This document shows positions 23,601 through 36,500 of a DNA stretch of 64,000 bases, piece after piece. The position numbers were made by a program, and so were the translations under genes. The DNA comes from Lytechinus pictus. Taxonomy: Eukaryota; Echinodermata; Echinoidea; Temnopleuroida; Toxopneustidae. The notes beneath the pieces are model-generated. The model saw nothing but the letters and a program-made list of their open reading frames with translations. It did not search any database and was not told the origin of the DNA. Location: positions 12,164,217 through 12,228,216 of the forward strand of contig NC_087261.1 in NCBI RefSeq assembly GCF_037042905.1, read 5' to 3'. The number at the start of each line of letters is the position of its first letter. Position 1 is the stretch's first letter.

Positions 23601-24019
23601 TTGAAATTGTACGGTAGAAAATTTGTTGAAGGTGAAATTTCGACCGGCGATAAAGATACATTTTCACTTTTTTCAGAATAATTTTTTTCCCTGGCATAGG
23701 TCTAAAATATATAAATTCTCTAAAAACATACATAATGGAGAAAGAATTGTCTGAAAAATGAATATTTTCTACTTACTCTCTTCCACAAACAGGATTGTTG
23801 CAAGCCATTATTTTGCTTTTTCGGCTAGTCTTGTGCTGCAGACCCTGTTTACAGCTGCAAATCGTCTGCAGGTCAGCTGCAACTTGCGTTCAATCGCAAG
23901 CCTTTTTCTTGCAACGCAAATTGGCGATTGATTGCTAGTTGCAGTCGATCGGAATCGGCTGCAAAGTTGCAGTCGATTTGCAATCAATTGCAACATAACT
24001 TTCTTGCAACGCCCCATAA

Positions 24020-24852
24020 GTCTTTCACTTTGGACTCTAAAATCAGCTTATTTCTTTCTCGTGCCTTTTCTTTAGAATATTTTCGAGTACACTCTCTAAT
24101 CTTTAATCTAATAAAGCCCCAAAACAATGAGTAATTAGAAAAGACATTTCTGTGTTGCTTTTTCCACTGAACTAAGAATCTCATTTTTCATAGCAGAACA
24201 TATATTCTTTATCATAATAATTGAATTTCCAATATGAAGGACCTCGCTTCACTTCTTTTTTTCCACTACTACAGGTAAGCAAGATTCCAGAATGGTCTGG
24301 AGTTACGGTAAAATGTCATATTCCAGCACCAATGTTTCAACTTCTTTTGATATTATCCAATAATCTAGCCTACTTTGAATAGGGAGTGTCTTCTGTCTTA
24401 AAGAAAACTGTTGTTTTCCTGGATATATTTTCCTCCAAATATCTATTAATTGAAATTTGTCCATGAACTCCAAAAATTCTGTATTAAATCTAGATTTCAC
24501 CTGTATGGTTGACCCCTTATCATCTAATTTATCATCTAATATCATATTAAAATCACCACCTAATATAATAACATGACTGAGAGAATTTTTATTTATAATG
24601 ATATTGATCTTTTGCAGGACTCTTCTATTTGCTCATTTGCCTTGTTCCTAGTTGGAAATAAACATTTCCTAATATCATTCTAACTCCATCTAATTCACAG
24701 TCGAATGTAAGGTATCTACCATCGTTATCCCTTTCCATCTTTACAATAGTAATAAGCTTAGCTGCATTTGCACATGTTCTGCAGATATCTTCGATGCGGA
24801 CTTTTGCATCGCGCGCCCAGCTGATAATGTAAACAAACTTTAGACTCTTCAC
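24020..24852 (-). pseudogene. L1/Tx1-like LINE ORF2: endonuclease part (decayed)
   Basis: The - strand frames at 24625-24852 and 24303-24545 carry LTFDCELDGVRMILGNVYF and then KFQLIDIWRKIYP with SRLDYWIISKEV. These are the NVY, D-x-WR and SRIDyi-type blocks of the apurinic-like endonuclease in LINE ORF2. The end at 24020-24200 (ERNKLILESKVKDL) joins in frame with 18407 once the Harbinger-like insert is removed. Frameshifts and a stop between blocks make it a pseudogene. Confidence 0.8.
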
Positions 24853-24909
24853 TAGTCGCTTTGTAGCTATTTTTGCGGAGATTGCCTTCGCCAGGGTGTA
24901 AAACGGAAA

Positions 24910-27585
24910 CGCGCCGCCGGTGTAGCGGCGGATTTGGTTCCACCGGCGGATACCGTATCCGCCGGCAGATATGGTTTTAAATGGCCGATATCGTTTTTAA
25001 TCGGAACCATATCCGCCGGGTTTGACGCGGCTTGATGTTTGCAGATTTGGTTCCTCGGCGGATTTGGTACTATTGACTATACGTTTAATGTTGATTTGGA
25101 CAGACAACCTCGGCAGCGCGCGCATGCGCGGCTCTGCAGCTCGATCGCGATGGGGGGGGGGGGGGGGGGGGGGCGGGTTCGTCCGCCTTTAGTGAATTCT
25201 TATTCAGGGGCGGATCCATACAGCTTTTGACAAAGGGCTCGATGGGGATGAGGATTAATAGGAGAAATGATGTCTCGATATTTCATGTATTACATAGACC
25301 TGGCACGCCAAAACTATGCTATTTATTATAAGATTTTGATGAAATTTTCATCATTCTATTTTGTGAATTTTTATTCCTTTTTTCAGTCCGCAGTATGCAT
25401 CGACCTCTTTAACTGTGCTTTTTCACACCATGTTTAGTGTCAGTTTGCCAGACTGTTTGGCGAAAATTTGCACCCCATATAGGCCTATAGGTTTTTTAAA
25501 CTACAAATGTTTAGAAAAATGTCAACAAGTTAAAACTTCATATTTCAAAATAAATGATGCAAATTATGTATGAAAACAATTATGTTTTGCTGTTTGCTCA
25601 TAATATTATTGCTTGTAGAATGCTAATTTTTGGTAAAAACATAAATTTGATATTTCTAACAAACATCAAAAAAGAATGTCAAAACGTGATCAACTTCTTA
25701 TGTAGTTAATTGTAAGCCTATTTTTAATTTTTCATGTATTTAAAAAAAAGAATAAAAAAAAAATTCTTTTTTTTTCAATGTTAAGGAATCTGAATTAATT
25801 AAAGGGGACCGGAAGTTCACCCGGACAAAAGTTAGATACGCCACGTACCGTTTGGTGCTCCCTAATTTACCTCTCAGTCATCTAATTTTAAGATCAATAT
25901 GGGATCTTTAGAGAAATATAATTTCTTCTTTATATCTTTTGTTTTTCACTATACCCTCCTGGTTTTCATTTCTTTATTTGTTTTGCCTTTCTTTCTATCC
26001 CTGCTCATTTCGCCCCTTTTGCCTCTTTTCCAGTTTCGTTACCTTCCTGGCACATTATGAATAATATATCTGGGGCGTATACGCGTGGGTAATATAGCAC
26101 CAAAAAGAAGAAACAGAAAGAGGAAGGGGAGGGAGAGAAAATAAAAAAAAATATACGAGAAAATGTGGAGGAAATAATAGTAATACATTGGAATTTCGTA
26201 AATCAAGAATTTCATTTGCAGTGATCATTATTTATACTTCCCTCTAAAAAGCTTAAAGCGATGGTCCGGGCTGAAAGTATTTATAGCTTAACAAATAGAG
26301 TAGAATTCACTGAGCAAAATGCCGAAAATTTCATCAAAATCGGATAACAAATAACAAAGTTATTGAATTTTAAAGTTTAGCAATATTTTGTGAAAACAGT
26401 CGTCATGAATATTCATTAGGTGGGCTGATGATGTCACATCTCCACTTGTTCTTTTGTATTTTATTATATGAAATTAGGTTTATTCAATTTTTTTCCTCTA
26501 AGAACTAGAAAAATTGAATTGACAATTGATTTAGTGCATTAGATATTTATTGCTGCAACTTATTTCATTATAAAAGAGACATATTGTTCACACAAGTATG
26601 AAATAATGAAAAAAATATGATTTTATGTAATAACATAAGAAAACGGAAAGTGGAGATGTGACATCATCAGCCCATCTAATGAATATTCATGACGACTGTT
26701 TTCACAAAATATTGCTAAACTTTAAACTTCAATAACTTTATTATTTGTTATCCGATTTTGATGAAATTTTCAGCATTTTGCTCAGTGAATTCTACTCTAT
26801 GTATTAAGATATGAATATTTTCAGCCCAGACCATCCCTTTAATACAAAATACTGATTTTAATTATCGAAACTGCCATTGTTTGCCTTCATTTAATACTCA
26901 GTGTATTAATCGATGCATATTGTGCCCAATTTATCCCTAAAATTGTGATAAGAAGGATTTTTCATACTGCAATAAATTAATAGGTATGAAATAAATTAAC
27001 AAATGCATGTTATTTGAATACAAGCATTATCTTGGGGGAAAATTATTTGTATACTAGTAGTGCAGCAGACATTGACAGTTGAATAGTCCCATAAGTGTGG
27101 ACTATTTAAAGACCCAGACCAGACCCCAAAATTTAATTGATAAATCAGACAAATCGAAAGCTATTAATTTAAACTAAAAACAGAAATGCAAGTTTCATGC
27201 AGTCATCGCTTACAGCTGAATATATCGGGTTTCGAAAATGCTTTCACCGGCCTCGCAATGTTAGAAGTGGTGTAATTCCATAGAGTTGTAACAAGAAAAT
27301 GCGTTATTTTCCCCTTTCAGATTACGCATTTTATTTTTTCACTCATATCACATAGAGATAACATAAATATCTTTTTCTGCAAGCTTTAATTGATAAAATC
27401 TACCGCTTTTGACTAGTTTTCTCGTACCACGTGACGTATGTGAATGAAGGATATCGCGATAGCGCAAGAACGATATCTTCCGAAGAGAGTGGTACTGAAT
27501 CCGCCAGAGTAGAACACGATCCGCCGGCGGATTTGGTGCCTAGAACAGTATCTGCCAGGCGCAGGATCCGCCGGTACACCGGCGC
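24910..27585. mobile_element. 2.7-kb element with CGCCGG...GGCGGAT ends
   Basis: The left end CGCGCCGCCGGTGTAGCGGC and the right end (complement CGCGCCGGTGTACCGGCGGA) are inverted and followed by several GGCGGATTTGGT sub-terminal repeats on both sides. The GC-rich ends contrast sharply with the AT-rich interior. No transposase was recognised. The interior holds a G-run (25151-25173) and a TTAA MITE. The right end is followed by another run of about 18 G. Confidence 0.65.
26253..26842. mobile_element. TTAA-flanked palindromic MITE (ATGGTCCGGGCTGAAA), copy 1
   Basis: Flanked by TTAA on both sides. The ends AAAGCGATGGTCCGGGCTGA and the complement of TCAGCCCAGACCATCCCTTT pair, and pairing continues inward past ATTTCATCAAAATCGGATAA. 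A second copy is at 48776-49341. Non-coding; the TTAA target suggests mobilisation by a piggyBac- or Kolobok-type transposase (inference). Confidence 0.85.
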
Positions 27586-28755
27586 GGGGGGGGGGGGGGG
27601 GGTAGTGGGATTACTCCCAAACAGCGTAAGACATTAAGAAATGTTGAAATGAATTTCTTTCGGTTTAAAGACCCTCACTTGTTCATTTGGTACGAGTATA
27701 AACTGATGTTAGAACAAACATACAAATCGGTACCATTCCTTTCTTCTAATGATAAATACTCATTCAAAAGGAACAATGAAACAAAGCAAAATACTTAAAA
27801 TCATGAACATGATACACATGAACTATACAATTTATTGCGATTCCGCGATCCTCGATGATCATTTGCATGCAAAGGAGCGTAGCTTTTTTATAAGTATGCT
27901 TTAGATGGAAAATTAGTAGTTATATCTATAACATCATGAACATGGTATACAATCATGTATACAATTTATTGAGCATATTGAATGACTTTGAATAACTACG
28001 AGAAAGCATGGCGATGGAGAATAAATTGTATTTTTAAGTATTGAAATCTGTCGTTACTGCGCAATTAGTATTCAATAACATAACAAACTAAATTTATTAT
28101 ATTCGCGTATTCCTTTTTTTTTTTTTTGGGGGGGGGGCAATTCGAAAAAAAATTATACGCGGAAGTAAATTCTGTGTTTATTGATACAAAGTTGTAACCG
28201 TTTTTTTTTAAAGAAAATCGTTAAATTATGATTTTATGCTGGTGATGTGTCGGCCAATATGCCATTCGATCTTGCAGTTTGCCTAGTTTGAGCAATTTCA
28301 AATTTCAATCAAATGTGACTTGTATCTTCGGAATGAAGACACTGTAAAAAGGATCACTTTCATTTTTTTATTTTTCATGGTCTTGATGAAGATAAAAAAT
28401 TGCTAGATGAACTACTAAACCGTCATCAAGGATATTGTTTTTCGACTTCCACGTGGCATAGGTGACGCCAAACAAGGATACTTACATGTACATTACATAT
28501 ATATATAAAGATACAAACACGATTGTTTTCTTTTAACTTCCTTTATATTTTTATTTTCTCTTTGATATTTCATTCAACTGTTTATTTTCTTTACCTTCAC
28601 TTTATTCCCATGGCGCTATTTTGCTTAAATGTACTTTTCGCGGTGCTATTCTTGTTTTTTTTCTTTTTATTGAAATATGTAAAGTATAAACATTGAATAA
28701 AAAGTACTGAAAAAAGCTTCACCAATTTGAACTATTTTGAATTGTTTTTTTTTGT
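27586..28755. other. AT-rich spacer, no gene seen
   Basis: Only homopolymer runs (T then G near 28111-28138) and a short (TA)n near 28499-28507. No exon-like sequence was found. Later ODC exons were sought on the - strand without success. Confidence 0.4.
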
Positions 28756-29429
28756 TATATATATATTGTGAAAGAAATGGATGAAGCGAACAATGGTTGG
28801 CGTTGCTTATATCAAGGTTCCCCAAAGCTATCTGCCCTTTGGGAAAATTGGTGATGCCGAAAAAATGTCTCTGCCGGGAATCGAACCCGGGCCCCCAGCT
28901 TTGAACGCCGCGGCTAGACGGGTTAGTGGCTAGGCCGACCCCGATCCGATTGACCGTCAGATAGACAGATTTTCGACACTATACCAATTATAATTTTCTT
29001 TCACAATATTTAAAATAAAAAAAGAGTTGCCAAAGCTGTTGTACCATGATGTATAACTTCACACATCTGTATTCTTTCTCCCATACGTGTACTGTATCAA
29101 AGGAATAGCTTTGATCCAGCTGAGGCATGGCGGCTTGTCATTGTTCAAAACCCACCTACTCCCGACAAAGAAAATTATAATTGGTATAGTGTCAAAAATC
29201 TGTCTATCTGCCGGTCAATCGGATCGGGGTCGGCCTAGCCATTAACCCGTCTCTGTGGTCTAGTGGTTAAGGCACCGGCGTTCAAAGCTGGGGACCCGGG
29301 TTCGATTCCCGGCAGAGACATTTTTTCGGCATTACCAATTTTCCAAAGGGCAGATAGCTCTGGGGATCCTTGATTTAAGCTACGCCTACCATTTTTCTCT
29401 TCGTCCATTTCTTTCACAATATATATATA
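28756..29429. mobile_element. 674-bp inverted-repeat element carrying tRNA-like sequence in both arms
   Basis: The ends ATATTGTGAAAGAAATGGA and its complement lie at the two termini next to (TA)n. Each arm holds ATCTGCCCTTTGG, a tRNA-like stretch, GGCCGACCCCGATCC and TAATTTTCTTTC/GAAAATTATA. In the left arm the tRNA-like part lacks the D-arm region; in the right arm it is complete. The spacer (about 29013-29167) is unique. Confidence 0.8.
29249..29319 (+). tRNA. tRNA-like sequence, anticodon UCA (likely pseudogene)
   Basis: A 71-base cloverleaf can be drawn. The acceptor GTCTCTG pairs with CAGAGAC, the D-arm holds TCTAGTGGTTAAGG, and the anticodon stem CCGGC pairs with GCTGG around the loop GTTCAAA. 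The T-arm is CCGGGTTCGATTCCCGG. The A and B box promoter sequences are good. The body resembles tRNA-Glu, but the loop places UCA at positions 34-36, which would read UGA. It lies inside an inverted-repeat element, so a SINE-like or pseudogene origin is likelier than a working suppressor or Sec tRNA. Confidence 0.55.
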
Positions 29430-30337
29430 ATATATACTGAATTTCATTGACATGTGATCCCGGCATTATAATTCAAACAGCTAATCTATATACAGGTCAT
29501 GTGAGTGGGATAAGCCTACTTGTAAACTTGAGTATGAATACGAACTCTAATTATAAATGAATTGCTATAGATTGCTTTATAAACATCTGAACACATTTAT
29601 CACCATTATTTATTATCAGCATCTGTACGGTACTAAATCAACTTGTTTAGCACACTTGATAAACCCTTAAAAAATCTTACACAAAAAACGTTAAAAAATA
29701 TTCCGAAGAATTATCGTATATTGTAGGCTAATTGGAAAGTCCTCAATTGACGTAGGTATACAGTCAGATAAAAGAAAATACATTTTTAAAGAAAAAAATC
29801 GGGATCGGGGACCCTCGATGGTATACGCCATCATGGATTAGCAATGAGAAAACGGATGACGTCATCTCCCATGAGTCCCTTGAAAATAAGTACTATAATT
29901 ATTCCAATACCACCATTCCTCGTCAATATTCATCCAGTTTTGTTGAAGATTTACATGAACTTTCTTGATTGATTTGAACTCTTATCAATTGACAAGTGCA
30001 AATGAAACTTAGATGTAAGGCATTTCTTTTAACAGATTAAAATGATGTCATCTTGCCAGCAGATTTCTGAAACCACCAGTAAGACCAAGAGAAGATCTGT
30101 CAATAAATGTTTATCAGTTTATTGTCCTCCTTATTTTACAAATCTGCCTTGTCATGGCCGTAATCATGGTGGTAGTTAGTATAACAGCATATGGCAGGTA
30201 TATTAAATGGTGGTAATTCGAAACAAACAAAAAGGAATTTTCCTTTTCAAAATGAAAACTAAGAAGCAAGTTTGAAAAAAAAAACCTGAAAGAAGTGCAC
30301 CTAAATGTGATAACGTAACATCTTTTGTCGATCTAAC

Positions 30338-30510
30338 CTCGCTTTTGGAAAGACTTCTTTTATTTTGACGAGCTCGTCCTCGTTGTCGAACGTCATGAGT
30401 CGGACATCGTTCTCCTTGGCGAACATGAGGTGTGATTTGGCTTTGCATGGGTGTGCATATATGATCCTATTAGGCTGAACGCCTAGATCAAGCACCTGCT
30501 GTAACTCCGC
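30338..30510 (-). CDS. ODC-like exon 4
   Basis: 173 nt after a C-rich acceptor (CCCCTTCCAG). Encodes AELQQVLDLGVQPNRIIYAH, then PCKAKSHLMFAKENDVRLMT and FDNEDELVKIKEVFPKA plus two bases. It is collinear with the mammalian ERVIYANPCKQ...MMTFDSE region. The donor GTTAGA is weaker than the other three. The next exon should begin with one base completing a basic residue and then LVLRI-like sequence; none was seen. Confidence 0.88.
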
Positions 30511-30548
30511 CTGGAAGGGGGGGGGGTGAAAAATGAAGGTAACATTTT

Positions 30549-30587
<39 letters not shown>

Positions 30588-33500
30588 AGGAGAGTGAAAA
30601 GTCAGTAATTGTAGGACTTGTATTGTCCGTCACTGACACTCCAAGAGGCCTCAAAATCAATTATTTGATGATCATAATAATGATCATAACAATAATAATT
30701 ACAATAATACTTAATAACAATACCTATACTACTCCTACTACTACTACTACTACTACTACTACAACTACTTCGATTACTTCTATCCTAATGATAATGATAA
30801 TGAAAGCAATGATAACAGCAATAACAAAATACATAATAATAATAGTAATAATAATAGTTATTATAAGAATTCTTAATGATAAGAACAATAATTTAAATAA
30901 TAATGATAATAATAACAATAATAATGGTACACACTTAAAATGTTGGGCAACATACTGTCCACTGTATTGCGTTATGTATGTTGGCAAAAAAATATATATT
31001 CTGAGCAATTATTATCCAATTGAGCAAATCTGTTACCCAATTATCAGTTTTTATCACCCAATTTGGGCAAATTTTAACTAATAGTTGTGTGGACAGTATG
31101 TTGCTCAGGGTTGGTTAAAAGTTGGGCATTCTTTTGCCCAACTATTTTAAGAGTGTAATAATAATAACAATTGTGATAATATGGATAATAAATGATAATG
31201 ATGATCAAGATGAAGATTATTTTAACAAACATGACAATAACAGTAGAGATAATATCGATAATAACAAAATGATGATATATATCATATATTAGTTATATTG
31301 ATAATAGAAGTGCTCTCTAAAAATATTGGGTAAAAGTGCTCTATGAGGGTAATTATGTGTCCAGGCAACAATGGGCATTTATTTCAGGCATTTTTATTTT
31401 TCCAGTGCGATGAAAATTTTGCCCATTCTAAAGTAATTGCTGCTTATTTTTTTTAACCTTACTGGGCAATATGCTTCCCGCATTTGGGTAAAATACAGCC
31501 CAAAATTGATTGGACACATATTTACCCTCGTGGTGGTAAACATTTTACCCTAAAGGGATGGTAATTCTGTTTTATTTCATTCATTCCACATGTCATGCAT
31601 GTACTGGTAAATATGTAGGCCTTCCTCGCGATGTCATCATTAATGATGATGCGGTAAAATAATAAAAACATAAAAAGAGTAAAGACAGACAAGCAAATAG
31701 ATGTATGATCTTCATGAAAAATGATAAGTACCCGCATGGTGATAAACAGTAAAACACAGCCCATACGATTATAGAGATCATTTTCAACAATATGCATGTA
31801 TAGTAATGTTCCTGTTCCACAGGGGCCGTGGAACCTGGTTGAAATTGCTTTATCCCTAATTATCCCTCCTTTCACATGGCAATGGTGTCCAAAAACGTAA
31901 AAATTGCCATCAAAATGTGATTTCATGCATGTTGAGCCTCCTCCTGTTTTCAAATTCTGTATTTAAACGAACATCAAACTGGTATAAAGGGAAAGACAGT
32001 CTGACGAAAAGTTTATTAAAAAATAGCAGAAAATATAATGAACAACATTGGTGAACGTTCGAGGAAAAATCCATTAAAGATTGAGAAAGCTACTTGATTT
32101 TTAAGATTTGATTTGTGACGTCATATACGAGCAGCTGCCCTATTATGTTGTGTCACATAAAATGAATAAATTATTTTTTTAATGGCTCGTGATGACTTTT
32201 TTCAGGAGCGGATTTGAATGAATTTGTCTGTTGGTATACTAAAGATACAATAAAACCAATTTAATTTACGATACATGGGAGGTTGCTCGCATATGACGTC
32301 ACAAATAAAAAATATAAATTGAATAACTTAAAAAAAAAAATCTTTGATAGAATTTCCTCAAACCTTTACCAGTATTTTTTGTTATTTTTTCTGCTATTTT
32401 TACAATAATCTCTTTTTTTGTCAGGGTGCATTTACATTAATTTCTATCCGTTTTAATGTCATTAGATTTTATATGTCTGTCTGTATTACATACAAATTAT
32501 TCATCGGACCCTCAGTTATAGAAGCTTGCTTTTATGTAGGTCCCATCATATTTCTTTGACTTACACGTAAATCAATAACTGATTAATCATGTTGCTTATA
32601 TATTTTCCAATTGTCTATAATTTTATATTTTGTATTATCGTTGTTGCTTTCTTTTAACGTGAAACAAAATGTCAAACGAGAAACATAAAAATAAATAAAA
32701 TGAAATGAAAAGAAATAATAGTCGTTTGTGGGATTGTGGGATTTGTTCAGTACGAGAGAATGGAAATAGCATTTGAATAGGGAAAAACTTTTAACAACAT
32801 TTTCTAGTCTCAAAGAAAATAAATTAATTTTCTGAGAGAATTACTAAACTATATTGCATGTAACTAATATTCTACACAGTAAAAACGTTGTATAAATATT
32901 ATGCAATTCTGTTCACTATATGAATCTCACAGTAATTCTTAAACAGTTCAAACAAGTGTTTAAATTCTTGAACAACAAAGTTTGATTCTAATTATTGAAC
33001 TCTCAATAATTCAAGCAACTACTGTAAGATTCATATAGTAAACATGGTAAATAGCGTTGTATGAAATTTCATACAGTATTTACTGTGTAAATAGAAGGTT
33101 AAAATCAATAATATTCAATAGATCATGTTTGGTTAATTAACAGAGCAGTGGCAACAAAATTACAAGTTTTCTTATATTACTGAGACCGGAGACAACCAAT
33201 AATCAACCAGTTATCATCCAGATTTATGGGCGTGGGATGACGCATATTTTCAGGTTTATTGCGAAAATCGTAAATCGTAATGAGGCCAAGTGTTCGTTTT
33301 AGATCGGGGTAAGTATCGGTTAACGCTTTGATTGTTTAATCGTGGTATTAGTGACATTATTTCCCGCTTACAAGTAAATAATTATTTTTTAGTAATTGTC
33401 CTATATCATAGCAAACATCAGTTGTCATAGAGGAAAGAATTATATTAACATATTAAAAAAAAGAAATAGAAAGGAAAATTAAACGAAGAATACGTCAATT

Positions 33501-36500
33501 TCAAATGTTGAAACATTTCCATGAAATGAAATATTAGCATGACAAGGATGCACAGATCATAAGAAGAGAAATGAAATATATACCAAGATTATGAATATTC
33601 GAGCTATTTGACAACTGCTTCAGAAGAATAAGTATTAAAAGTGAATGACCCACCGAATGATATATACATGTACACTGTAGCTGAAATATTCACGATGATA
33701 GCACACACAAACACACGCACACATATTTATTCATTCATGTTTTCTTTATAAAAGCAGGGTAGTCCCATTCAAGCCAGATGCCTGCTTTACATATATATAT
33801 AATGTTGGCTGGGCTGGGGCTTCGATCCCTGAAATTGAAAGATGTGATGAAGAAATGGAATACCAACACAACCCAGTGTTTTCTCGTAGCAACACAACAA
33901 TCCCAAATGAATAGAGAATGAACACACATATTTATTACCGTTCATGCCTACCTTGCTCGCACAATCAAAACCAGCTCCAAGTATAGCTAACATTTCTAGT
34001 ACTCTTCTGTTGGAGTTGCATTTAACAGCTGAAAGAAACGTTTTAACGTACACAATAAGTTATAGAGTATAGAAGTGATGACATCACAATGTTTTTCTTT
34101 TGCATTTGAGCATTTTTGATAACATATTTCGAAAGATCATGATGAAATACCTCCACAAGGAGGAGGCGCGATAGCTCAGTCGGTAGAGCGGGGGACTCGT
34201 ATTCCGGTGACCCGGGTTCGATTCCCACTTGGTGCGCTAGTGCCCTTTGGTAAGGCATTAATCCTCAGTACCAGGTCCTTCGGAGGGGACCTTAAGCCGT
34301 CGGTCCTCTGGTTGCTTGCTTACAAGCATTCATGCTTTCTTAGCAATCAGGTAAAAAAATCACCACCACCACCACCACAAATCAAATTTGTTGGGAATCG
34401 GTCCATGGGAGCCTTAGATATTTATTTATTTTATTTATTACGTCTTATTTTACCAGGGTGACTCTGTCAGTGGTTCAAACACTGAATACAAAAACTGGAA
34501 TACAATAACAAAAAATACATTAGAAAACAATTACAGAACATGCACATGAAACTTATTGTCATCTACATATAGTTCAGTGGAGTGGAATCAGCAACCACAT
34601 GGTGTCAGGCACGTGAAATTGTTTATTGGTATACTAAAATTGGTTAGAAATATAGATATGTAAGATATATCTTACTGCATTAGGTGAGTTAGTCATTTAC
34701 TAAAGGAATTTCATGAGGGGCGTTACCTAGTTTTGGGTCACTTTCCAGAATCTTTCAGTAAATGTGTGTTTAGAGGGTGCCTGCCTTACATCATGCGGTA
34801 AACGATTCCACTCCACTGCACCAACATGGGAAAAAGCTTGTTTGCCAGAATTTTTCCTTGCTTTTGGTATCAAAAGTCCATCAGTTATTGCAGCTCTGGT
34901 TCTGTAACCATGAATAGAATTCGCTTTGTCAAATAAATTGGTCAGGTATTTTGGTGCCTGTCCATTTATAGCTTTGTATACCAGCTTACATCTTTGCATT
35001 TTCCACCGATTTTCAATTGATGTCCAGTTCAACTGACTCAAAACATAATCTGTGGAAGTACGTGTACCAACTCCAAAGACAATTCGTGGCATTCTTTTAT
35101 GTTGTTTCACAAGCGACTCTTTGGTCGCAATTGCACAATTTGACCAAGCAGTGCTGGAGCAGTCGAACAATAGCAATACCAGAGCATTTGCTGGCATCTT
35201 GATACTATCTAGTGGTAAAAACTGTTTTAATCTTCTCAATAGAGCTAATCTAGGTCCAATTTTTTTACTAACATGTTGTAAGTGATCCTTCCAATTTAGG
35301 GCAGGATCTAAGATTACACCTAAGTATTTGTAGCTGTCTACTTGCAGTACTACATGATTGTCCAAATGTAATGAAAGGGGCCTGTTCGTACTTGCTAATT
35401 TCTGGGGTGTTCCAAAAATCATAAATTGTGTCTTAGTGGGGTTTAACCTTAGTCCATTATTATTAACCCAGTTACTGATGTGTTTCAAATATTCATTAAG
35501 TACAGTTTCGAGATCTTCAATTTTCTTTGCACTGTAAAAGATAATAGTATCGTCAGCGTACATCATCACACTACTTTTTGAGGTAACTTTAGGAAGGTCG
35601 TTCACCATAATCGAGAATAGGAGGGGTCCGAGTATTGATCCCTGCGGTACCCCAGTTACTATAGTACCCCATGTGGACTCGGCATCCCTTACAATTGTTC
35701 TCTGTTTGCGATTGGCAAGGTAGTTAGTAAACCAGGTAAGCTCAGTGCCTCGTATTCCCTATTTAGATAATTTTTGCATCAGAAGTTCATGGTCTACGGA
35801 ATCGAAGGCCTTGCGAAAGTCTTAAAAAACCATGACCTCATGAATACATAATTAGCCCCATTGAAATCAATGTATCATTGGCCTGGTTCTAACATTTGTA
35901 AGGAAACAGGCCAATAATACATGTAAATTGACTTTTATTGGGCTGAGTATGTATTTATGAGATCATATCTTGGGGTCCCAGGGACCGATTCTAACAAAAT
36001 TTTAGTTGTAGAGGTATTTCATCACGATCTTTCGAAATATGTTATCAAACATGCTAAAATGCAAAAAAAAAAAAAAAAAAAAAATTGATGACGTCACACT
36101 TCGGTACTCTACATAGCTTGCCCTGACTTTTTTCTCACTATAAACACCGAGACATTTTCACTACGGTACCGCACATGCATCGGAGTGCTGATAGCGAAGA
36201 CTGTGAGGGGGGGGGGGGGCTCTTGTTAAAAATTATCCGCTAAAGAAAATAAAAAAATTGGTTATCACTATCCCCGGGAGAAGTGAGGGTGGAAAGAGCA
36301 AATTTTGTCATTTTTGTTACACCATGGTTACAGGGTCAGAGATGGTATATGTTTAAAAACATCCCTCACGATTTTTCCCCGGTAAATTTTCATTATACAT
36401 CTTTTGGTGATTGATGCCTCAGTCATACTTGCCGTGGCCGCCGTGGATTCTAGAATATCTACATCGATTACAGGGTCGCCGCAGAGATTAAAAAAGTGAC

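Larger units (their letters stand above)
18411..24016. mobile_element. 5.6-kb Harbinger-like element inserted in the LINE
   Basis: The ends are inverted repeats, TGGGGTGTTGCAAGAAACTT against TGGGGCGTTGCAAGAAAGTT. They are followed on both sides by sub-terminal GCAATTGATTGCAAATCGA-type repeats. The flanks are TAA on both sides (18408-18410 and 24017-24019), the 3-bp TWA target of PIF/Harbinger. Removing the element rejoins the LINE linker frame, giving ...ESKVKDLEQQIAV..., which independently confirms both boundaries. Inside are a weak nuclease-like relic (19319-19475), several nested MITEs, a large palindrome and a LINE tail. No intact transposase or Myb-like gene is seen. Confidence 0.8.
34050..36105. 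mobile_element. Palindromic element split by a SINE and a LINE
   Basis: The stretch 34060-34155 (CATATTTCGAAAGATCATGA) reappears inverted at 36010-36060. AAATTTGTTGGGAATCGGTC at 34384 reappears inverted at 35985-36000. The arms are thus separated by later insertions, the SINE at 34163 and the LINE at 34418. It lies in ODC intron 2. Confidence 0.6.

Noticed and set aside
30623-31081. 152-codon frame with poly-threonine
   Set aside because: Translation of (ACT)n and AAT repeats plus a MITE.
34165-34240. Functional tRNA-Thr gene
   Set aside because: The anticodon stem is imperfect and the sequence continues into a SINE body with an A-rich end.
34727-35608. Host gene with 293 codons on the - strand
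   Set aside because: Contains YADD and other reverse-transcriptase blocks with an upstream stop; it is a truncated LINE.
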